This document shows positions 37,053 to 46,892 of a stretch of 64,000 nucleotides of DNA, piece by piece (position 1 is the first letter of the stretch; every line of letters starts with the position of its first letter). Origin of the DNA: Finegoldia magna_J. Its GTDB lineage: Bacteria > Bacillota > Clostridia > Tissierellales > Peptoniphilaceae. Where the stretch lies: positions 186,001-250,000 of the forward strand of contig NZ_NDYF01000010.1 in NCBI RefSeq assembly GCF_002243175.1, written 5' to 3'. Both the position numbers and the translations under genes were made by a program. The notes beneath the pieces were generated by a model. The model saw only the letters and a list, made by a program, of their open reading frames with translations, was not told the DNA's origin and made no database searches.

Positions 37053-39146
37053 CTAAACATCTTTCAGATAATTAATCCCAAATTTTTTGGATAGTTCTAT
37101 ATTCTTATTCATTAAATCATTCCACGAATTTTCATTCAAATACAATTTTTGAATTCTTCCGTTAACTTCCACAAAATTGTCAAAAGAATTTATCACATTA
37201 AAACTATCATTGTATTTAAGAATCAAATTATAGATCTCATAAAATTCATCTATGATTTTTTTGTTTTTTAATAATTCGATATTTTTTAAAATAAAATCGA
37301 TACATCTGGATTCAGTATTTACTAAACGTTCTTCATCAAACTTGAAAACTCCAATATCTTTTAATTGGCATATATTTTCAAAAATACTAGAATTACTCGT
37401 TAATAAAATCGAACCGTTATTCATAAATGCATAGGGATATGTGTTTGAAATGTCGAAGTTTTTATATGGTATATAATTGAAAACATCACAAGCTTTGGCG
37501 AAGTCTGGCACTTGATCTAGCATTATATTTTCGACAAACACCAATTTTATTTTTTCTTGAATTAGCTTATCCGAATTAATTACCTTAGACAAACCAAGAC
37601 ACAAACTTATTGTTTTCTTGCAAAACAAGTAATCAAATGAACTCATTCCTCCGATAAAAAATGTCGTAGGAGTAATTATCGTATTTACATTATCTTTGAG
37701 TTTTAAGTACAGATACAAAATATAAAAAACATTCAGAATTTGTCTCTTACCCTCGTGAAAGTCTGATAATTGCATATTGAAAATACTCTTATCGTTGATA
37801 TTTTTTAAGTTGTACTTATCGACAAGTTTTTTCTTGTATTTTAGTTTGCTATAATACAAATCATGATATTGGATTTTATTTCTGAATAAATCGTCGTTAA
37901 AACCGTAAGTTTGTATCACAATTTTATCTTCAATATTTTTATCAATAACTACATATTCGCTTTTCAATAGATGTTTCTTCTGATATTCAGACCCAACTAT
38001 TATAGAATGCGTTACAAAAGCTATAAGATTAAAACAGTCTAGGAAATTGTCTTTAAAAATTTCCGGATATCCATTTTTCAGTGCATTTTCATTTATCAAC
38101 TGAATAATATTTTTAATGTTATCAAACTGATACAAGTAACTCAGATCCATTAATTCAAATGATTCTCTGTGTAAATTGATGTTAAAATACTCGAAAATTT
38201 TATTAGATTTTTCTAAAGCTTTTTCGAAATCATATCCTTCACCCATTAGTTTTTGTAAAAACGTGATTATTAACAAAGCGACATTTGTTTCAACGATATT
38301 AATTTGAATATGGTCTTCGATTTTATCTGTATTTTTAAAAAATTTTATTTCGTCATTAAATATGTCTTCAACTATTGAATCCGCAAGAAATTTTTGTTGC
38401 AAGAATTTAATATACTTGCCGAATTCGTCGATTTCAGGTGTGTAAACAAATTGGCGAATTGAGTCCAATTTGTTTTCCTCAGAATAAATCTCCTCAATTC
38501 TTCCACGAATAAAATTTTCATAATTAAGATTTGGATTAGCTTTTGGTGAAAATAATCTAATGAAATTCGTATTATCATTTATATAAGGAATATCGTAAAT
38601 TTGTGATTTAATTTTATTATTGTCTAATAATATATCGTATTCGCTAGATCTTTTAAAAACTACACTTGTTTTTGGTTCGTGGAATACAGTCTCAATCTGA
38701 TTTTCATCGACTATTTGTTGTTTAAACTGTGAATTTTTGTAAAAAATCGAATACACTTTACAAAACTGTCCTTGTTTTGAGATTTTCTCAAACAAATCTA
38801 CTGAGAATCTTCCTATATAACTTTGTCCCAAGTGCAAATCATTGTTCATATTTACAACATTGTCATATTTATCATTTAATAATTTTTGCAATGGAGCTTT
38901 TAAATTGAGTTTTTCAATATAATCGTCAAACAAATTTTCTACCATTAGTTCAAATGACACAATGTATGTCCTAGAATATTTATCGGCAAAGGTATTTGTG
39001 TATTGTTCAGAAATAATTTCTTTAATGGCTTCATTTAATGCTATTCTAATTTCATAGACATTCGCATTTTGAAGATCGACCAATGAATTATACGATAATT
39101 TGATTTGCAATAATTTCCTTAGTCGATCTTCTGAAATATCAATCAT
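37053..39146 (-). CDS. Divergent glycogen phosphorylase homologue, probable pseudoenzyme
   Basis: The 697-residue protein aligns along most of GT35 phosphorylase, but is shorter than the usual 800 and very divergent. Recognisable equivalents include YIVSFELMVENL (61-72, normally YLSMEFLMGR), the EYGIFKQ-like region (135-146), FHEGKRQILN (463-472) and FMNNGSILL (574-582, normally FMLNGALTI). The PLP-binding Lys of the SGTGNMKFMLNG motif aligns with A573, and the phosphate-binding K-R of KRIHEYKRQLLN aligns with S461-D462. It occupies the glgP slot of a glgBCDAP-like operon and overlaps glgA by 4 bases. Classical phosphorolysis is unlikely; a structural or regulatory role is inferred. Confidence 0.72.
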   Translation of the reverse strand: MIDISEDRLRKLLQIKLSYNSLVDLQNANVYEIRIALNEAIKEIISEQYTNTFADKYSRTYIVSFELMVENLFDDYIEKLNLKAPLQKLLNDKYDNVVNMNNDLHLGQSYIGRFSVDLFEKISKQGQFCKVYSIFYKNSQFKQQIVDENQIETVFHEPKTSVVFKRSSEYDILLDNNKIKSQIYDIPYINDNTNFIRLFSPKANPNLNYENFIRGRIEEIYSEENKLDSIRQFVYTPEIDEFGKYIKFLQQKFLADSIVEDIFNDEIKFFKNTDKIEDHIQINIVETNVALLIITFLQKLMGEGYDFEKALEKSNKIFEYFNINLHRESFELMDLSYLYQFDNIKNIIQLINENALKNGYPEIFKDNFLDCFNLIAFVTHSIIVGSEYQKKHLLKSEYVVIDKNIEDKIVIQTYGFNDDLFRNKIQYHDLYYSKLKYKKKLVDKYNLKNINDKSIFNMQLSDFHEGKRQILNVFYILYLYLKLKDNVNTIITPTTFFIGGMSSFDYLFCKKTISLCLGLSKVINSDKLIQEKIKLVFVENIMLDQVPDFAKACDVFNYIPYKNFDISNTYPYAFMNNGSILLTSNSSIFENICQLKDIGVFKFDEERLVNTESRCIDFILKNIELLKNKKIIDEFYEIYNLILKYNDSFNVINSFDNFVEVNGRIQKLYLNENSWNDLMNKNIELSKKFGINYLKDV

Positions 39147-40567
39147 TTAATGATCTCCTCATAAAGTTCGATATATTCTTTTGCAGATTTTTCCCAATCA
39201 TTTTTGGAATTCATAGCATTTTCTTGAATTATTTTGAAATCATCACTGTAATAAAAGGATATTGCACGTCTCAATGTGTACAAGAAATCATGCGCGTTGA
39301 TATTTGTAAAAGAGAATCCATTTCCTTCTTTGCTAAATTCGTTAAATGATTGAACAGTATCCCTCAATCCTCCAGTTTCACGCACTACTGGTATGGTTCC
39401 ATATCTCATAGCAATTAATTGGGATATACCACAAGGTTCAAATATTGAAGGCATCATCAAGAAATCTGCTCCTGCATAAATCTTATGTGATTCTTCATTA
39501 TTATAATAAATATTTGCTTTTAATTTATCTGGGAATTTCCATTCGTAATATCTAAACATTTCTTCATATGAATAATCACCTGTTCCCAAAATTATCACTT
39601 GTGCATCTTCTGTCGTCAAAAACTCATCCATAATGTATCTAACAAGTTCTAATCCTTTATTTTCAACCAATCTAGTCACCATTGCGAATATAGGAACATC
39701 TTTTTCTTCCAAACCGTACATTCTTTGCAGTGCTTTTTTGTTGACAGATTTGTCTTTAATATTTTTCATTGAGTAATTTTTAAATAAAAATTTGTCTGTT
39801 TCTGGATTCCAAATAGTTGTATCAATTCCATTTGTGATTCCAGATATTTTGTAATGATACTGCCTGATAACTCCATCCAATCCTTCTCCGAAGAATGAGT
39901 ACTTAATTTCATCAGCATAAGTTTTAGAAACAGTGGTAACTTTATCGCTGAAAACTATAGCACCTTTCATGAAGTTGATTGCATCGTAGAATTTCAATGC
40001 ATCTTCAGAAAAATACATCGGTGATAAATCAGTTTGTCGAAGTGAATTTGAACTGAACACACCTTGATACTTTAGGTTGTGAATTGTAAAAACAGTTTTG
40101 ATAGATTCATAGAATGGATCACCTTTAGCAAAATCTCTTGCATAAACATTGACCATGGCTGTGTGCCAATCATTGGAATGGATAATGTCGCAATCAAAAT
40201 CGATATATCTTAGTAATTGGACACAAGCTTTAGAGAAAAACACAAATCTTTCGCAATCGTCATTTTCTCCATACACATTATCTCTGTTAAAATAATCTTC
40301 GTTATCTATAAAATAAAACTCGACACCTCTATGAATGTATTTGAACACACCAACATAATGATGCTTAAAATCCAAATCTACATAAAAGCTTCCTTCAAAT
40401 TCAAATTTATTTCTGTATTCCTCATTTATCAATTTGTACAAAGGGATGACCACTTTCACATCATGACCTTGTTTTTTCATTTCAAGTGGAAGTGTACCCG
40501 CTACATCTGCAAGTCCACCAGTTTTTATAAACGGATCAGCCTCTGCTGCACAATATAATATCTTCAT
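39143..40567 (-). CDS. glgA: Glycogen synthase (ADP-glucose)
   Basis: Transfers glucose from ADP-glucose to the growing glucan. The 474 residues are a GT5 enzyme with the ADP-glucose-binding KTGGLADVAG at 15-24 and the C-terminal FEPCGISQLIAMRYG (about 377-391). Starts 10 bases after glgD and overlaps the next gene by 4 bases. Confidence 0.97.
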   Translation of the reverse strand: MKILYCAAEADPFIKTGGLADVAGTLPLEMKKQGHDVKVVIPLYKLINEEYRNKFEFEGSFYVDLDFKHHYVGVFKYIHRGVEFYFIDNEDYFNRDNVYGENDDCERFVFFSKACVQLLRYIDFDCDIIHSNDWHTAMVNVYARDFAKGDPFYESIKTVFTIHNLKYQGVFSSNSLRQTDLSPMYFSEDALKFYDAINFMKGAIVFSDKVTTVSKTYADEIKYSFFGEGLDGVIRQYHYKISGITNGIDTTIWNPETDKFLFKNYSMKNIKDKSVNKKALQRMYGLEEKDVPIFAMVTRLVENKGLELVRYIMDEFLTTEDAQVIILGTGDYSYEEMFRYYEWKFPDKLKANIYYNNEESHKIYAGADFLMMPSIFEPCGISQLIAMRYGTIPVVRETGGLRDTVQSFNEFSKEGNGFSFTNINAHDFLYTLRRAISFYYSDDFKIIQENAMNSKNDWEKSAKEYIELYEEIIK

Positions 40568-40577
40568 TTACATTCCC

Positions 40578-41690
40578 CTATTTATCTTCTAATATTGCAT
40601 TCTTTTTTAATTCGTATGGATAATTTGGATTACCAACTGCAGTTACATTTTCCTTTATCAAAACTCCTTTATCAGTAATCGTGTTTACAACTACTGCATT
40701 CTTTTCTATTACCGTTCTTTCGAAAATAACAGAGTTTTTGATAACAGAGCCCTCTTGAATTTCTACGCCTCTAAAAATAATTGAATTTTCAACTTTACCA
40801 TCTATTTTGACTCCGTTTGCTATCAATGAATTCTTAACGCAAGCAGAGTCACCGTATAATGCTGACGGTTCGTCTTTTGATTTTGTTAACAACAATCCAT
40901 TTTTGAAAAATACATTATTGTAAATATCGGCATTTAATAATTTCAAATTTGCATCGTAAAATTGTGTCAAATTTCTGATTACTTCTACATATCCATCAAT
41001 CATGTAAATACCGATTTTTAATTTATCCAAATTAGAAATAATAACATCGATTAATTCATTAGAATTAGAATTTTTAGCTGCATCGTGAATCAAATTCAAG
41101 AAAACTTCTTTTTTCATGTAACCAATGTTTGTCATCAAATTAAATTCATCATCAATTCCTTGATTCGTTCCTATACTGATTAGATTGCCTTCATCATCCA
41201 AGTTTAATCTAGTTTCTCCGATGAATAATCCCGTTGCATTGTCCATTTTTTTGCAAAACAATAGTATATCCAAATCTTCTTCGATAAATCTATCGTGAGA
41301 AACAGAAAAATCTTCTCTGAAAATAACCATTGGATCGTAGAAGTACAACTCATCTTCTTTTGATCTCAAATAAAATTCCCTAGTTTCGTTGTAAGCGACG
41401 ATTTCCTTACCAGCATTTTCAAAAGTTGGAGGAAATATAACAAGTCCATTTCTTCTTCTATTTAATTCGTAACTTTCACCATTTCCCAAGTGATCTAGAG
41501 TAGATCTCATAATTTTTCCGCCATACAAAACAACATTTGAAAACTCATTATTTGCAAAGTTACTTAAAGCAATATCTATAATTCTGTATCTTGCTCCATA
41601 AGGAAGCATATATTCTGGTCTGGAATCAGTTAGATATCCAAAATCTTGTCTACTTTTCCCACCGTATATAATTCCAATACAATTTTGCAT
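40578..41690 (-). CDS. glgD: GlgD, glucose-1-phosphate adenylyltransferase-like subunit
   Basis: A 370-residue paralogue of GlgC, with a nucleotidyltransferase domain and left-handed beta-helix. It lacks the GGxGxRL motif of active enzymes (YGGKSRQDFGYLT instead) but retains YRIIDIALSNF. In Bacilli GlgD forms a heterocomplex with GlgC and is non-catalytic or regulatory. It lies 9 bases after glgC. Confidence 0.94.
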   Translation of the reverse strand: MQNCIGIIYGGKSRQDFGYLTDSRPEYMLPYGARYRIIDIALSNFANNEFSNVVLYGGKIMRSTLDHLGNGESYELNRRRNGLVIFPPTFENAGKEIVAYNETREFYLRSKEDELYFYDPMVIFREDFSVSHDRFIEEDLDILLFCKKMDNATGLFIGETRLNLDDEGNLISIGTNQGIDDEFNLMTNIGYMKKEVFLNLIHDAAKNSNSNELIDVIISNLDKLKIGIYMIDGYVEVIRNLTQFYDANLKLLNADIYNNVFFKNGLLLTKSKDEPSALYGDSACVKNSLIANGVKIDGKVENSIIFRGVEIQEGSVIKNSVIFERTVIEKNAVVVNTITDKGVLIKENVTAVGNPNYPYELKKNAILEDK

Positions 41691-41699
41691 AATTTCCTC

Positions 41700-42839
41700 C
41701 TAACACTCTTCAATTCCATCTTCACTAACCAAGAAGATTTTGTCGGAGTCCTTTTCACCAATCACTTGGTTTTCTTCGATAGTCATGGATTCTGCAACTA
41801 CACAGTTGTAAAGTTTTGCGCCTTTTTTGATAACAGTATCGCTTAAAATGACAGAATCATGAACTTCTGCATTCTTTTCCACAGTTATAGATGAAAACAA
41901 AACTGAATTGTTTACATTTCCGTAAATCAAACAATTTTCATTGATTAAAGATTTTTTTACTTCTGCAACTTCATCAACATAATGTGGTGGAAGATTTCTA
42001 TTTTTCGTGTAAATTCTCCAACTAGTATCATACAAATCCAGCCTATTATCAGGATTTAATAAATCCAAATTAGCTTGCCAGTAACTTCTTACAGTTCCGA
42101 CATCTTTCCAGTAGCCATCAAATTTCCATGCAAAAACATTTAAACCGTCATTTATAATCTTAGGAATTATATTCATTCCAAAATCGTGTTTGGAATTCTT
42201 ATCATCATTGTCTTCAATCAAATATTTTTTCAAAGTGTGCCAATTGAAAATATATATTCCCATAGAAGCCAAATTGCTTTTAGGATTTTTTGGTTTTTCC
42301 TCAAATTCAACAATTTTTCCATTTTCATCAGTATTCATAATACCAAATCTACTAGCTTCGCTCCAATCTACTTCCATTACTGCAATTGTTAGCTCACTAT
42401 TTTTTTCTTTGTGATATTTTAAAATATTGTTGTAATCCATTTTGTAAATATGGTCACCAGATAAAATCACAACATATTCCGCGTCCAATTCATCCAAATA
42501 ATTCATATTTTCGTAAATAGAATTAGCTGTACCTTCATACCAATTACCACCACTTTCTGTCGCAAACGGCGATAAAATTCTCAAACCACCAGAATTTCTA
42601 GATAAATCCCAGCTAGATCCATTACCTAAATGTGAATTTAATTTGAACGGTTTGTATTGTGTTAAAATTCCAACATCTCTTATATCTGAATTTGCTGCAT
42701 TACTCAAAGCAAAATCAATTATTCGATATTTTCCACCAAATGACACTGCTGGTTTTGCAACATTTTTTGTCAATGCTTTTAGTCTTGAACCTTGTCCTCC
42801 CGCTAAAAGCATTGCGACAACTCTATTTCGTGCCTTCAT
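41700..42839 (-). CDS. glgC: Glucose-1-phosphate adenylyltransferase
   Basis: Makes ADP-glucose from ATP and glucose 1-phosphate, the committed step in glycogen synthesis. The 379 residues have LLAGGQGSRLKALT (about 12-25), YRIIDFALSN, SGDHIYKMDY and a C-terminal beta-helix of hexapeptide repeats. Begins 8 bases after glgB. Confidence 0.97.
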   Translation of the reverse strand: MKARNRVVAMLLAGGQGSRLKALTKNVAKPAVSFGGKYRIIDFALSNAANSDIRDVGILTQYKPFKLNSHLGNGSSWDLSRNSGGLRILSPFATESGGNWYEGTANSIYENMNYLDELDAEYVVILSGDHIYKMDYNNILKYHKEKNSELTIAVMEVDWSEASRFGIMNTDENGKIVEFEEKPKNPKSNLASMGIYIFNWHTLKKYLIEDNDDKNSKHDFGMNIIPKIINDGLNVFAWKFDGYWKDVGTVRSYWQANLDLLNPDNRLDLYDTSWRIYTKNRNLPPHYVDEVAEVKKSLINENCLIYGNVNNSVLFSSITVEKNAEVHDSVILSDTVIKKGAKLYNCVVAESMTIEENQVIGEKDSDKIFLVSEDGIEEC

Positions 42840-42847
42840 AAGTCCTC

Positions 42848-44752
42848 CTATTTTTTATTGATATTTCTAAGTTTATTTAATTTTATAAACATCGCAGAAA
42901 ATGGTTCTATATCAACTGTAATTGAAAATTTTCTGTCGTTGTGTTCTACGTTTTTCGAATAATAAGGTTTGTTCCTTGGTAAATTTCCACCGTATTTTTT
43001 CATTGAAGAATTAAGTACAACTGAATAAAGTGCGTAATCATCGACTCCTACTGGATATTTTTCTCTTTTTACAGGTGTGAAATTAAAAATACAAATTATT
43101 TTCTCATTTTTGGAATTTATTCTTTCAAAAATTATCAAAGATTCACTTGCGTTGTTTACATCTTCCCATTGAAAACCCGAATAACTTGTATCCATATCAT
43201 AGAATTCATCATTATCAATATAAAATTTATTTAAATCTTTCATAAAATGTTTTAATTTTTGATGCTTTTCGTATTCCAAAACTTCCCACGTTACTTCTTT
43301 GTATTCATTCCATTCATCAAATTGGCCAATGTCATTACCCATAAACAAAAGTTTTTTTCCAGGATGAGAAAACATAAAAGAATACAAAAGTCTTATTTGA
43401 TCGAATTTTTCATCGTAAGTTCCAGGCATTTTACCAATCATTGAGTTTTTCATGTGAACTACTTCGTCGTGACTAAATGGTAGAATGTAATTTTCGTTAA
43501 AGGCATACATTATCGAAAAAGTTAATAAATTATGATGGTCTTTCCTGAAAATAGGATCCATCTTCATGTATTTGATTATGTCATTCATCCAACCCATATT
43601 CCACTTAAAATCAAAACCAAGTCCGTTTTCTTCTACAGGTTTCGTAATATTTGGCCATGAAGTTGATTCTTCTGCAATTACAAAAGCACTTGGAAATTCT
43701 TGTTTAATTGTTTGATTTAATTTTTTAATAAATTCTATAGCTTCCTTGTTTTCGTAGCTGCCATCTTCGTTTCTGATATCTTTTCCAGCAAAATTCAAAT
43801 ATATCATATAAGCAACTGCATCAACCCTAAGTCCATCCAAATGGTAGTATTTGAACCAAAATAATGCAGAAGATACCAGAAAATTCACCACTTCTTTTTT
43901 TGAAAAGTCAAAGTTCAGTGTTCCCCATTGATCATTATCAGCTAAGTACTGGTCGGATTTTTCAAATAAATTACTTCCGTCAAATTTTCTAAGTCCAAAA
44001 TCATCTCTACAAAAATGAGCCGGAACCCAATCCATGATAACTCCAATATCGTTCTGGTGTAATTTGTCAATCAAATACATCAAATCTTTTGGACAACCAA
44101 ATCTAGAAGTAGCTGCAAAAAATCCCGTAAGTTGATATCCCCATGATCCATCAAAAGGATGCTCCATTAAAGGCATAAATTCAACATGTGTGTAATTCAT
44201 TTCTTTAAGATAAGTCACAAGTTCATTTGCTAATTGAATGTAAGATAAATAATTCTCCCCATGTTTTCTCCATGAAGAAAGATTTATCTCATAGATACTC
44301 ATAGGGCTGTGAAATCTATCTGTTTGTTCTCTTTTTTTTAGCCATTTTTTGTCATTCCACTTATAACCTTCAATGTCATAAACTTTACTTGCTGTTTTAG
44401 GTCTTAATTCGCTATGAAATGCAAATGGATCCGCCTTGTACAAAACTTCTGAATCTTGTGTAACTATTCTGTACTTATATGAATCAAAGATTTTAACATC
44501 TCTGAGACAAATCTCCCAAATTTCTCCATCGTGTAATTTTTGAAGTGGAAGTGAATAATCGTCCCAATCATTGAAATCTCCAACCAAATTTACATGTTTG
44601 GCATTAGGTGCCCACACCAAAAATCTGGTGTAGGTTCCTAAATCATCTGAGTAAATATGAGATCCCAAAAATTTATACAAATTATTATTGTTTCCTTCAT
44701 GAAACAAGTAAACATCTGTTTCATTATTTCCCTGATAAAAATACTTTTCCAT
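42848..44752 (-). CDS. glgB: 1,4-alpha-glucan branching enzyme
   Basis: Adds alpha-1,6 branches to glycogen. The 634 residues comprise a CBM48 domain (about 20-110), a GH13 barrel with DWVPAHF, DGLRVDAVAYMIY (nucleophile region), EESTSWP and SHDEVVH, and a C-terminal beta domain. Its start is 38 bases after the MBL gene, and no strong promoter is visible between, so it may be read from the MBL promoter. Confidence 0.97.
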   Translation of the reverse strand: MEKYFYQGNNETDVYLFHEGNNNNLYKFLGSHIYSDDLGTYTRFLVWAPNAKHVNLVGDFNDWDDYSLPLQKLHDGEIWEICLRDVKIFDSYKYRIVTQDSEVLYKADPFAFHSELRPKTASKVYDIEGYKWNDKKWLKKREQTDRFHSPMSIYEINLSSWRKHGENYLSYIQLANELVTYLKEMNYTHVEFMPLMEHPFDGSWGYQLTGFFAATSRFGCPKDLMYLIDKLHQNDIGVIMDWVPAHFCRDDFGLRKFDGSNLFEKSDQYLADNDQWGTLNFDFSKKEVVNFLVSSALFWFKYYHLDGLRVDAVAYMIYLNFAGKDIRNEDGSYENKEAIEFIKKLNQTIKQEFPSAFVIAEESTSWPNITKPVEENGLGFDFKWNMGWMNDIIKYMKMDPIFRKDHHNLLTFSIMYAFNENYILPFSHDEVVHMKNSMIGKMPGTYDEKFDQIRLLYSFMFSHPGKKLLFMGNDIGQFDEWNEYKEVTWEVLEYEKHQKLKHFMKDLNKFYIDNDEFYDMDTSYSGFQWEDVNNASESLIIFERINSKNEKIICIFNFTPVKREKYPVGVDDYALYSVVLNSSMKKYGGNLPRNKPYYSKNVEHNDRKFSITVDIEPFSAMFIKLNKLRNINKK

Positions 44753-44790
44753 ATTTTCTCCCAGTTATTTAAATAGCCTTATATACAGAC

Positions 44791-46410
44791 TTATTCTCCA
44801 GTTATCATGTTTATTGTCATGATTTTATTCTTCAAATCTAAAATTTGATTGTTAAGTTGGTTGTATTCCTCAGAGTCCATATTTTTATGGTCGAATAATT
44901 CTTTGTTTTCATACAATCGGTCGATTTTTTTCTTTATTTTTTCTAATTCATCATACAAATCATTGTTTTCACGGTTTGTAGATATTTCTTGTTCGATATT
45001 GTAATTTCCTGCTTCAAATTCTTCTGTTGAATAAATTTCTGGGATAACAGCCTCAACATTATACTTTTCTTTTAACAAATTAGATAAAGTTTCTGCTCCT
45101 TCATTTTCACCATGAGTTATGAAAATTTTCTTAGGCTTTACTTTCATATTGTCTACAAAATCCATAAGATTGTTTTGATCGGCATGACCGGAAAATCCGC
45201 CCAAATTATATATTTCAGCGTTCACTTTTATTGTTTCACCAAAAAGTTTAACTTCATCTATACCATCCAACAAGATTCTTCCAAGTGAGCCTTCTGCTTG
45301 GTATCCAACAAAAACAACGGCATTTTTTTCATCCCACAAGTTGTGCTTCAAATGGTGGCGAACACGCCCAGCTGTCGCCATCCCACTAGAAGAAATGATT
45401 ACTCTTGGGAATTTTACATTATTAAGCATTTTTGATTCGTCGATATTTTTTACATAATGCAAGTTTTCGAATTCGAATACATTATCTCCACTCGAAATAT
45501 AGTCCTTTGCTTTTTGATTAAACAAATCAGTATTTTTCATAAATGCTTTTGTCGCTTCAAGTGCCATCGGACTGTCTACATATACTGGGACTTTCTTTTC
45601 ATAATGATCTTTTATTTGATAATCATAATAACTGTTTAGTTCATAAATAATTTCCTGAGTTCTTCCAACCGCAAAGCTAGGAATGATTACAGTTCCACCT
45701 CTTGATGAAACTTTTTCAATTATCTCTATTAAAGAATGTACACTTTCTTTGTAAGGTTCGTGAATTCTATTACCATAAGTAGATTCCATAACTAAATAAT
45801 CGCAGCCAGATAAAACTTCTGGATTGTTTAAAATCGGATTATTTGAAGTTCCTATATCTCCAGAGAATATAATTTTAGTAGTTTTTCCATTTTCAGTGAT
45901 AAATATTTCAAGACTTGATGATCCAAGCATGTGACCGGCATCTCTGAACACAACTCTTATGTCTTCGTTTATTTTTACAACCTCATCATAGAAACGCCCT
46001 TTGAATAATGAAATACAACTCATGGCATCAATCGTAGTGTATAGAGGAGTCAGAAGTGTTTTGCCAGATCTTTGTCTTTTTCTATTTTCCCATTCTACAT
46101 CACTCTCTTGAATCTTCGCACTATCCATCAACATTATTTCTGCCAAATCTTTTGTAGCTTTTGTACAATAAATTGGTTTTCTGAATCCATTTTTATATAA
46201 AAGAGGAATTCTTCCAGTATGATCAATATGTGCATGAGTCAAAAGCATAAATTCTACTTCATTAAAATCTATTTCATCATGGTTTTTTTGTTCCAACTCT
46301 TTGCTACCTTGGAATAATCCACAGTCAACCATAAATTTATGTTTTTCAGTTTCCACAAGATAACAAGAACCTGTTACCTCTTGTGCTGCTCCTAAAAATG
46401 TAATTTTCAT
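44791..46410 (-). CDS. MBL-fold beta-CASP RNA metallohydrolase
   Basis: A metallo-beta-lactamase-fold nuclease of the CPSF/YsmE class. Residues 59-64 are HAHIDH (metal ligands), DAGHMLGSSS is the second cluster (about 154-163), and the beta-CASP cap plus the KH-proximal GFSGHADQ motif (about 404-411) follow. A C-terminal coiled-coil-like extension (about 470-539) brings it to 539 residues. Such enzymes act on RNA, but family assignment does not give the substrate. It lies first in a possible operon with the glycogen genes, with a GGGTAT promoter upstream. Confidence 0.9.
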   Translation of the reverse strand: MKITFLGAAQEVTGSCYLVETEKHKFMVDCGLFQGSKELEQKNHDEIDFNEVEFMLLTHAHIDHTGRIPLLYKNGFRKPIYCTKATKDLAEIMLMDSAKIQESDVEWENRKRQRSGKTLLTPLYTTIDAMSCISLFKGRFYDEVVKINEDIRVVFRDAGHMLGSSSLEIFITENGKTTKIIFSGDIGTSNNPILNNPEVLSGCDYLVMESTYGNRIHEPYKESVHSLIEIIEKVSSRGGTVIIPSFAVGRTQEIIYELNSYYDYQIKDHYEKKVPVYVDSPMALEATKAFMKNTDLFNQKAKDYISSGDNVFEFENLHYVKNIDESKMLNNVKFPRVIISSSGMATAGRVRHHLKHNLWDEKNAVVFVGYQAEGSLGRILLDGIDEVKLFGETIKVNAEIYNLGGFSGHADQNNLMDFVDNMKVKPKKIFITHGENEGAETLSNLLKEKYNVEAVIPEIYSTEEFEAGNYNIEQEISTNRENNDLYDELEKIKKKIDRLYENKELFDHKNMDSEEYNQLNNQILDLKNKIMTINMITGE

Positions 46411-46432
46411 TAAATCACCCCTTGTTTACTAT

Positions 46433-46459
46433 ATACCCAAAATGTTATGTGATAGTAAA
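46433..46459 (-). promoter_or_regulatory. GGGTAT box upstream of the MBL/glycogen genes
   Basis: GGGTAT at 46438-46433 (minus), about 23 bases before the MBL start. The -35 element is weak (TTTACT with a 15-base spacer), so this is the least certain of the family. Confidence 0.35.
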
Positions 46460-46460
46460 A

Positions 46461-46486
46461 TATCCGCAAATTAAAGTTTGCGGATA
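46461..46486 (-). terminator. Hairpin terminator after the YerC-like gene
   Basis: TATCCGCAAA pairs with TTTGCGGATA around a 6-base loop, followed by TTTTA on the minus strand. Confidence 0.75.
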
Positions 46487-46491
46487 ATAAA

Positions 46492-46818
46492 TTATTTTTG
46501 TTTTCTTTTCCTTTTTTCTTCCAAATTTTTTGCTATCAAATTATCTAAAACTAATTCGTAGCCCTGAGCTCCATTTTGTAAAGACCTATTAACTCTACTA
46601 ATGGTGGCAGTAGATGCACCAGTATCCTTTTCAATTTCGCTATATGTTTTTCTTATTTTAAGTAATTTTGCTACTTCTAATCTTTGAGAAATTGAATTAA
46701 GTTCTCTCATTGTGCAAACGTCTTCAAAAAAACGTTGCAATTCATCTCTACCCTTCAACATCATAATTGCATCGAAAAACTCATTTAATGTCTTATCTTT
46801 GATATTAATTTCTGCCAT
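46492..46818 (-). CDS. YerC/YecD-type TrpR-like regulator
   Basis: A 108-residue protein of the TrpR-like family: MRELNSISQRLEVAKLL (about 39-55) and the HTH TYSEIEKDTGASTATISRVNR (about 60-80). Homologues are small Bacillota regulators of unknown effector. ATG 46818 (AAGGAGTAAG) is used. A perfect TGGGTAA/TTACCCA palindrome is present in its leader. Confidence 0.88.
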   Translation of the reverse strand: MAEINIKDKTLNEFFDAIMMLKGRDELQRFFEDVCTMRELNSISQRLEVAKLLKIRKTYSEIEKDTGASTATISRVNRSLQNGAQGYELVLDNLIAKNLEEKRKRKQK

Positions 46819-46840
46819 AATCTTACTCCTTAAATTTTTT

Positions 46841-46857
46841 TGGGTAACCTTTACCCA
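46841..46857. promoter_or_regulatory. Perfect palindrome in the YerC leader, candidate operator
   Basis: TGGGTAA and TTACCCA are separated by 3 bases. It is 22 bases upstream of the yerC-like ATG and about 30 bases downstream of the predicted start site, a position suited to autoregulation by a TrpR-like protein. Confidence 0.5.
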
Positions 46858-46892
46858 GCAATAAAATATAATATAATGCATTTGATAATTTA

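Noticed and set aside
40217..40558. Long open frame on the plus strand inside glgA
   Set aside because: It lies antisense to a clearly conserved gene and has no ribosome-binding site or recognisable product; many similar antisense frames in this AT-rich window are shadows.
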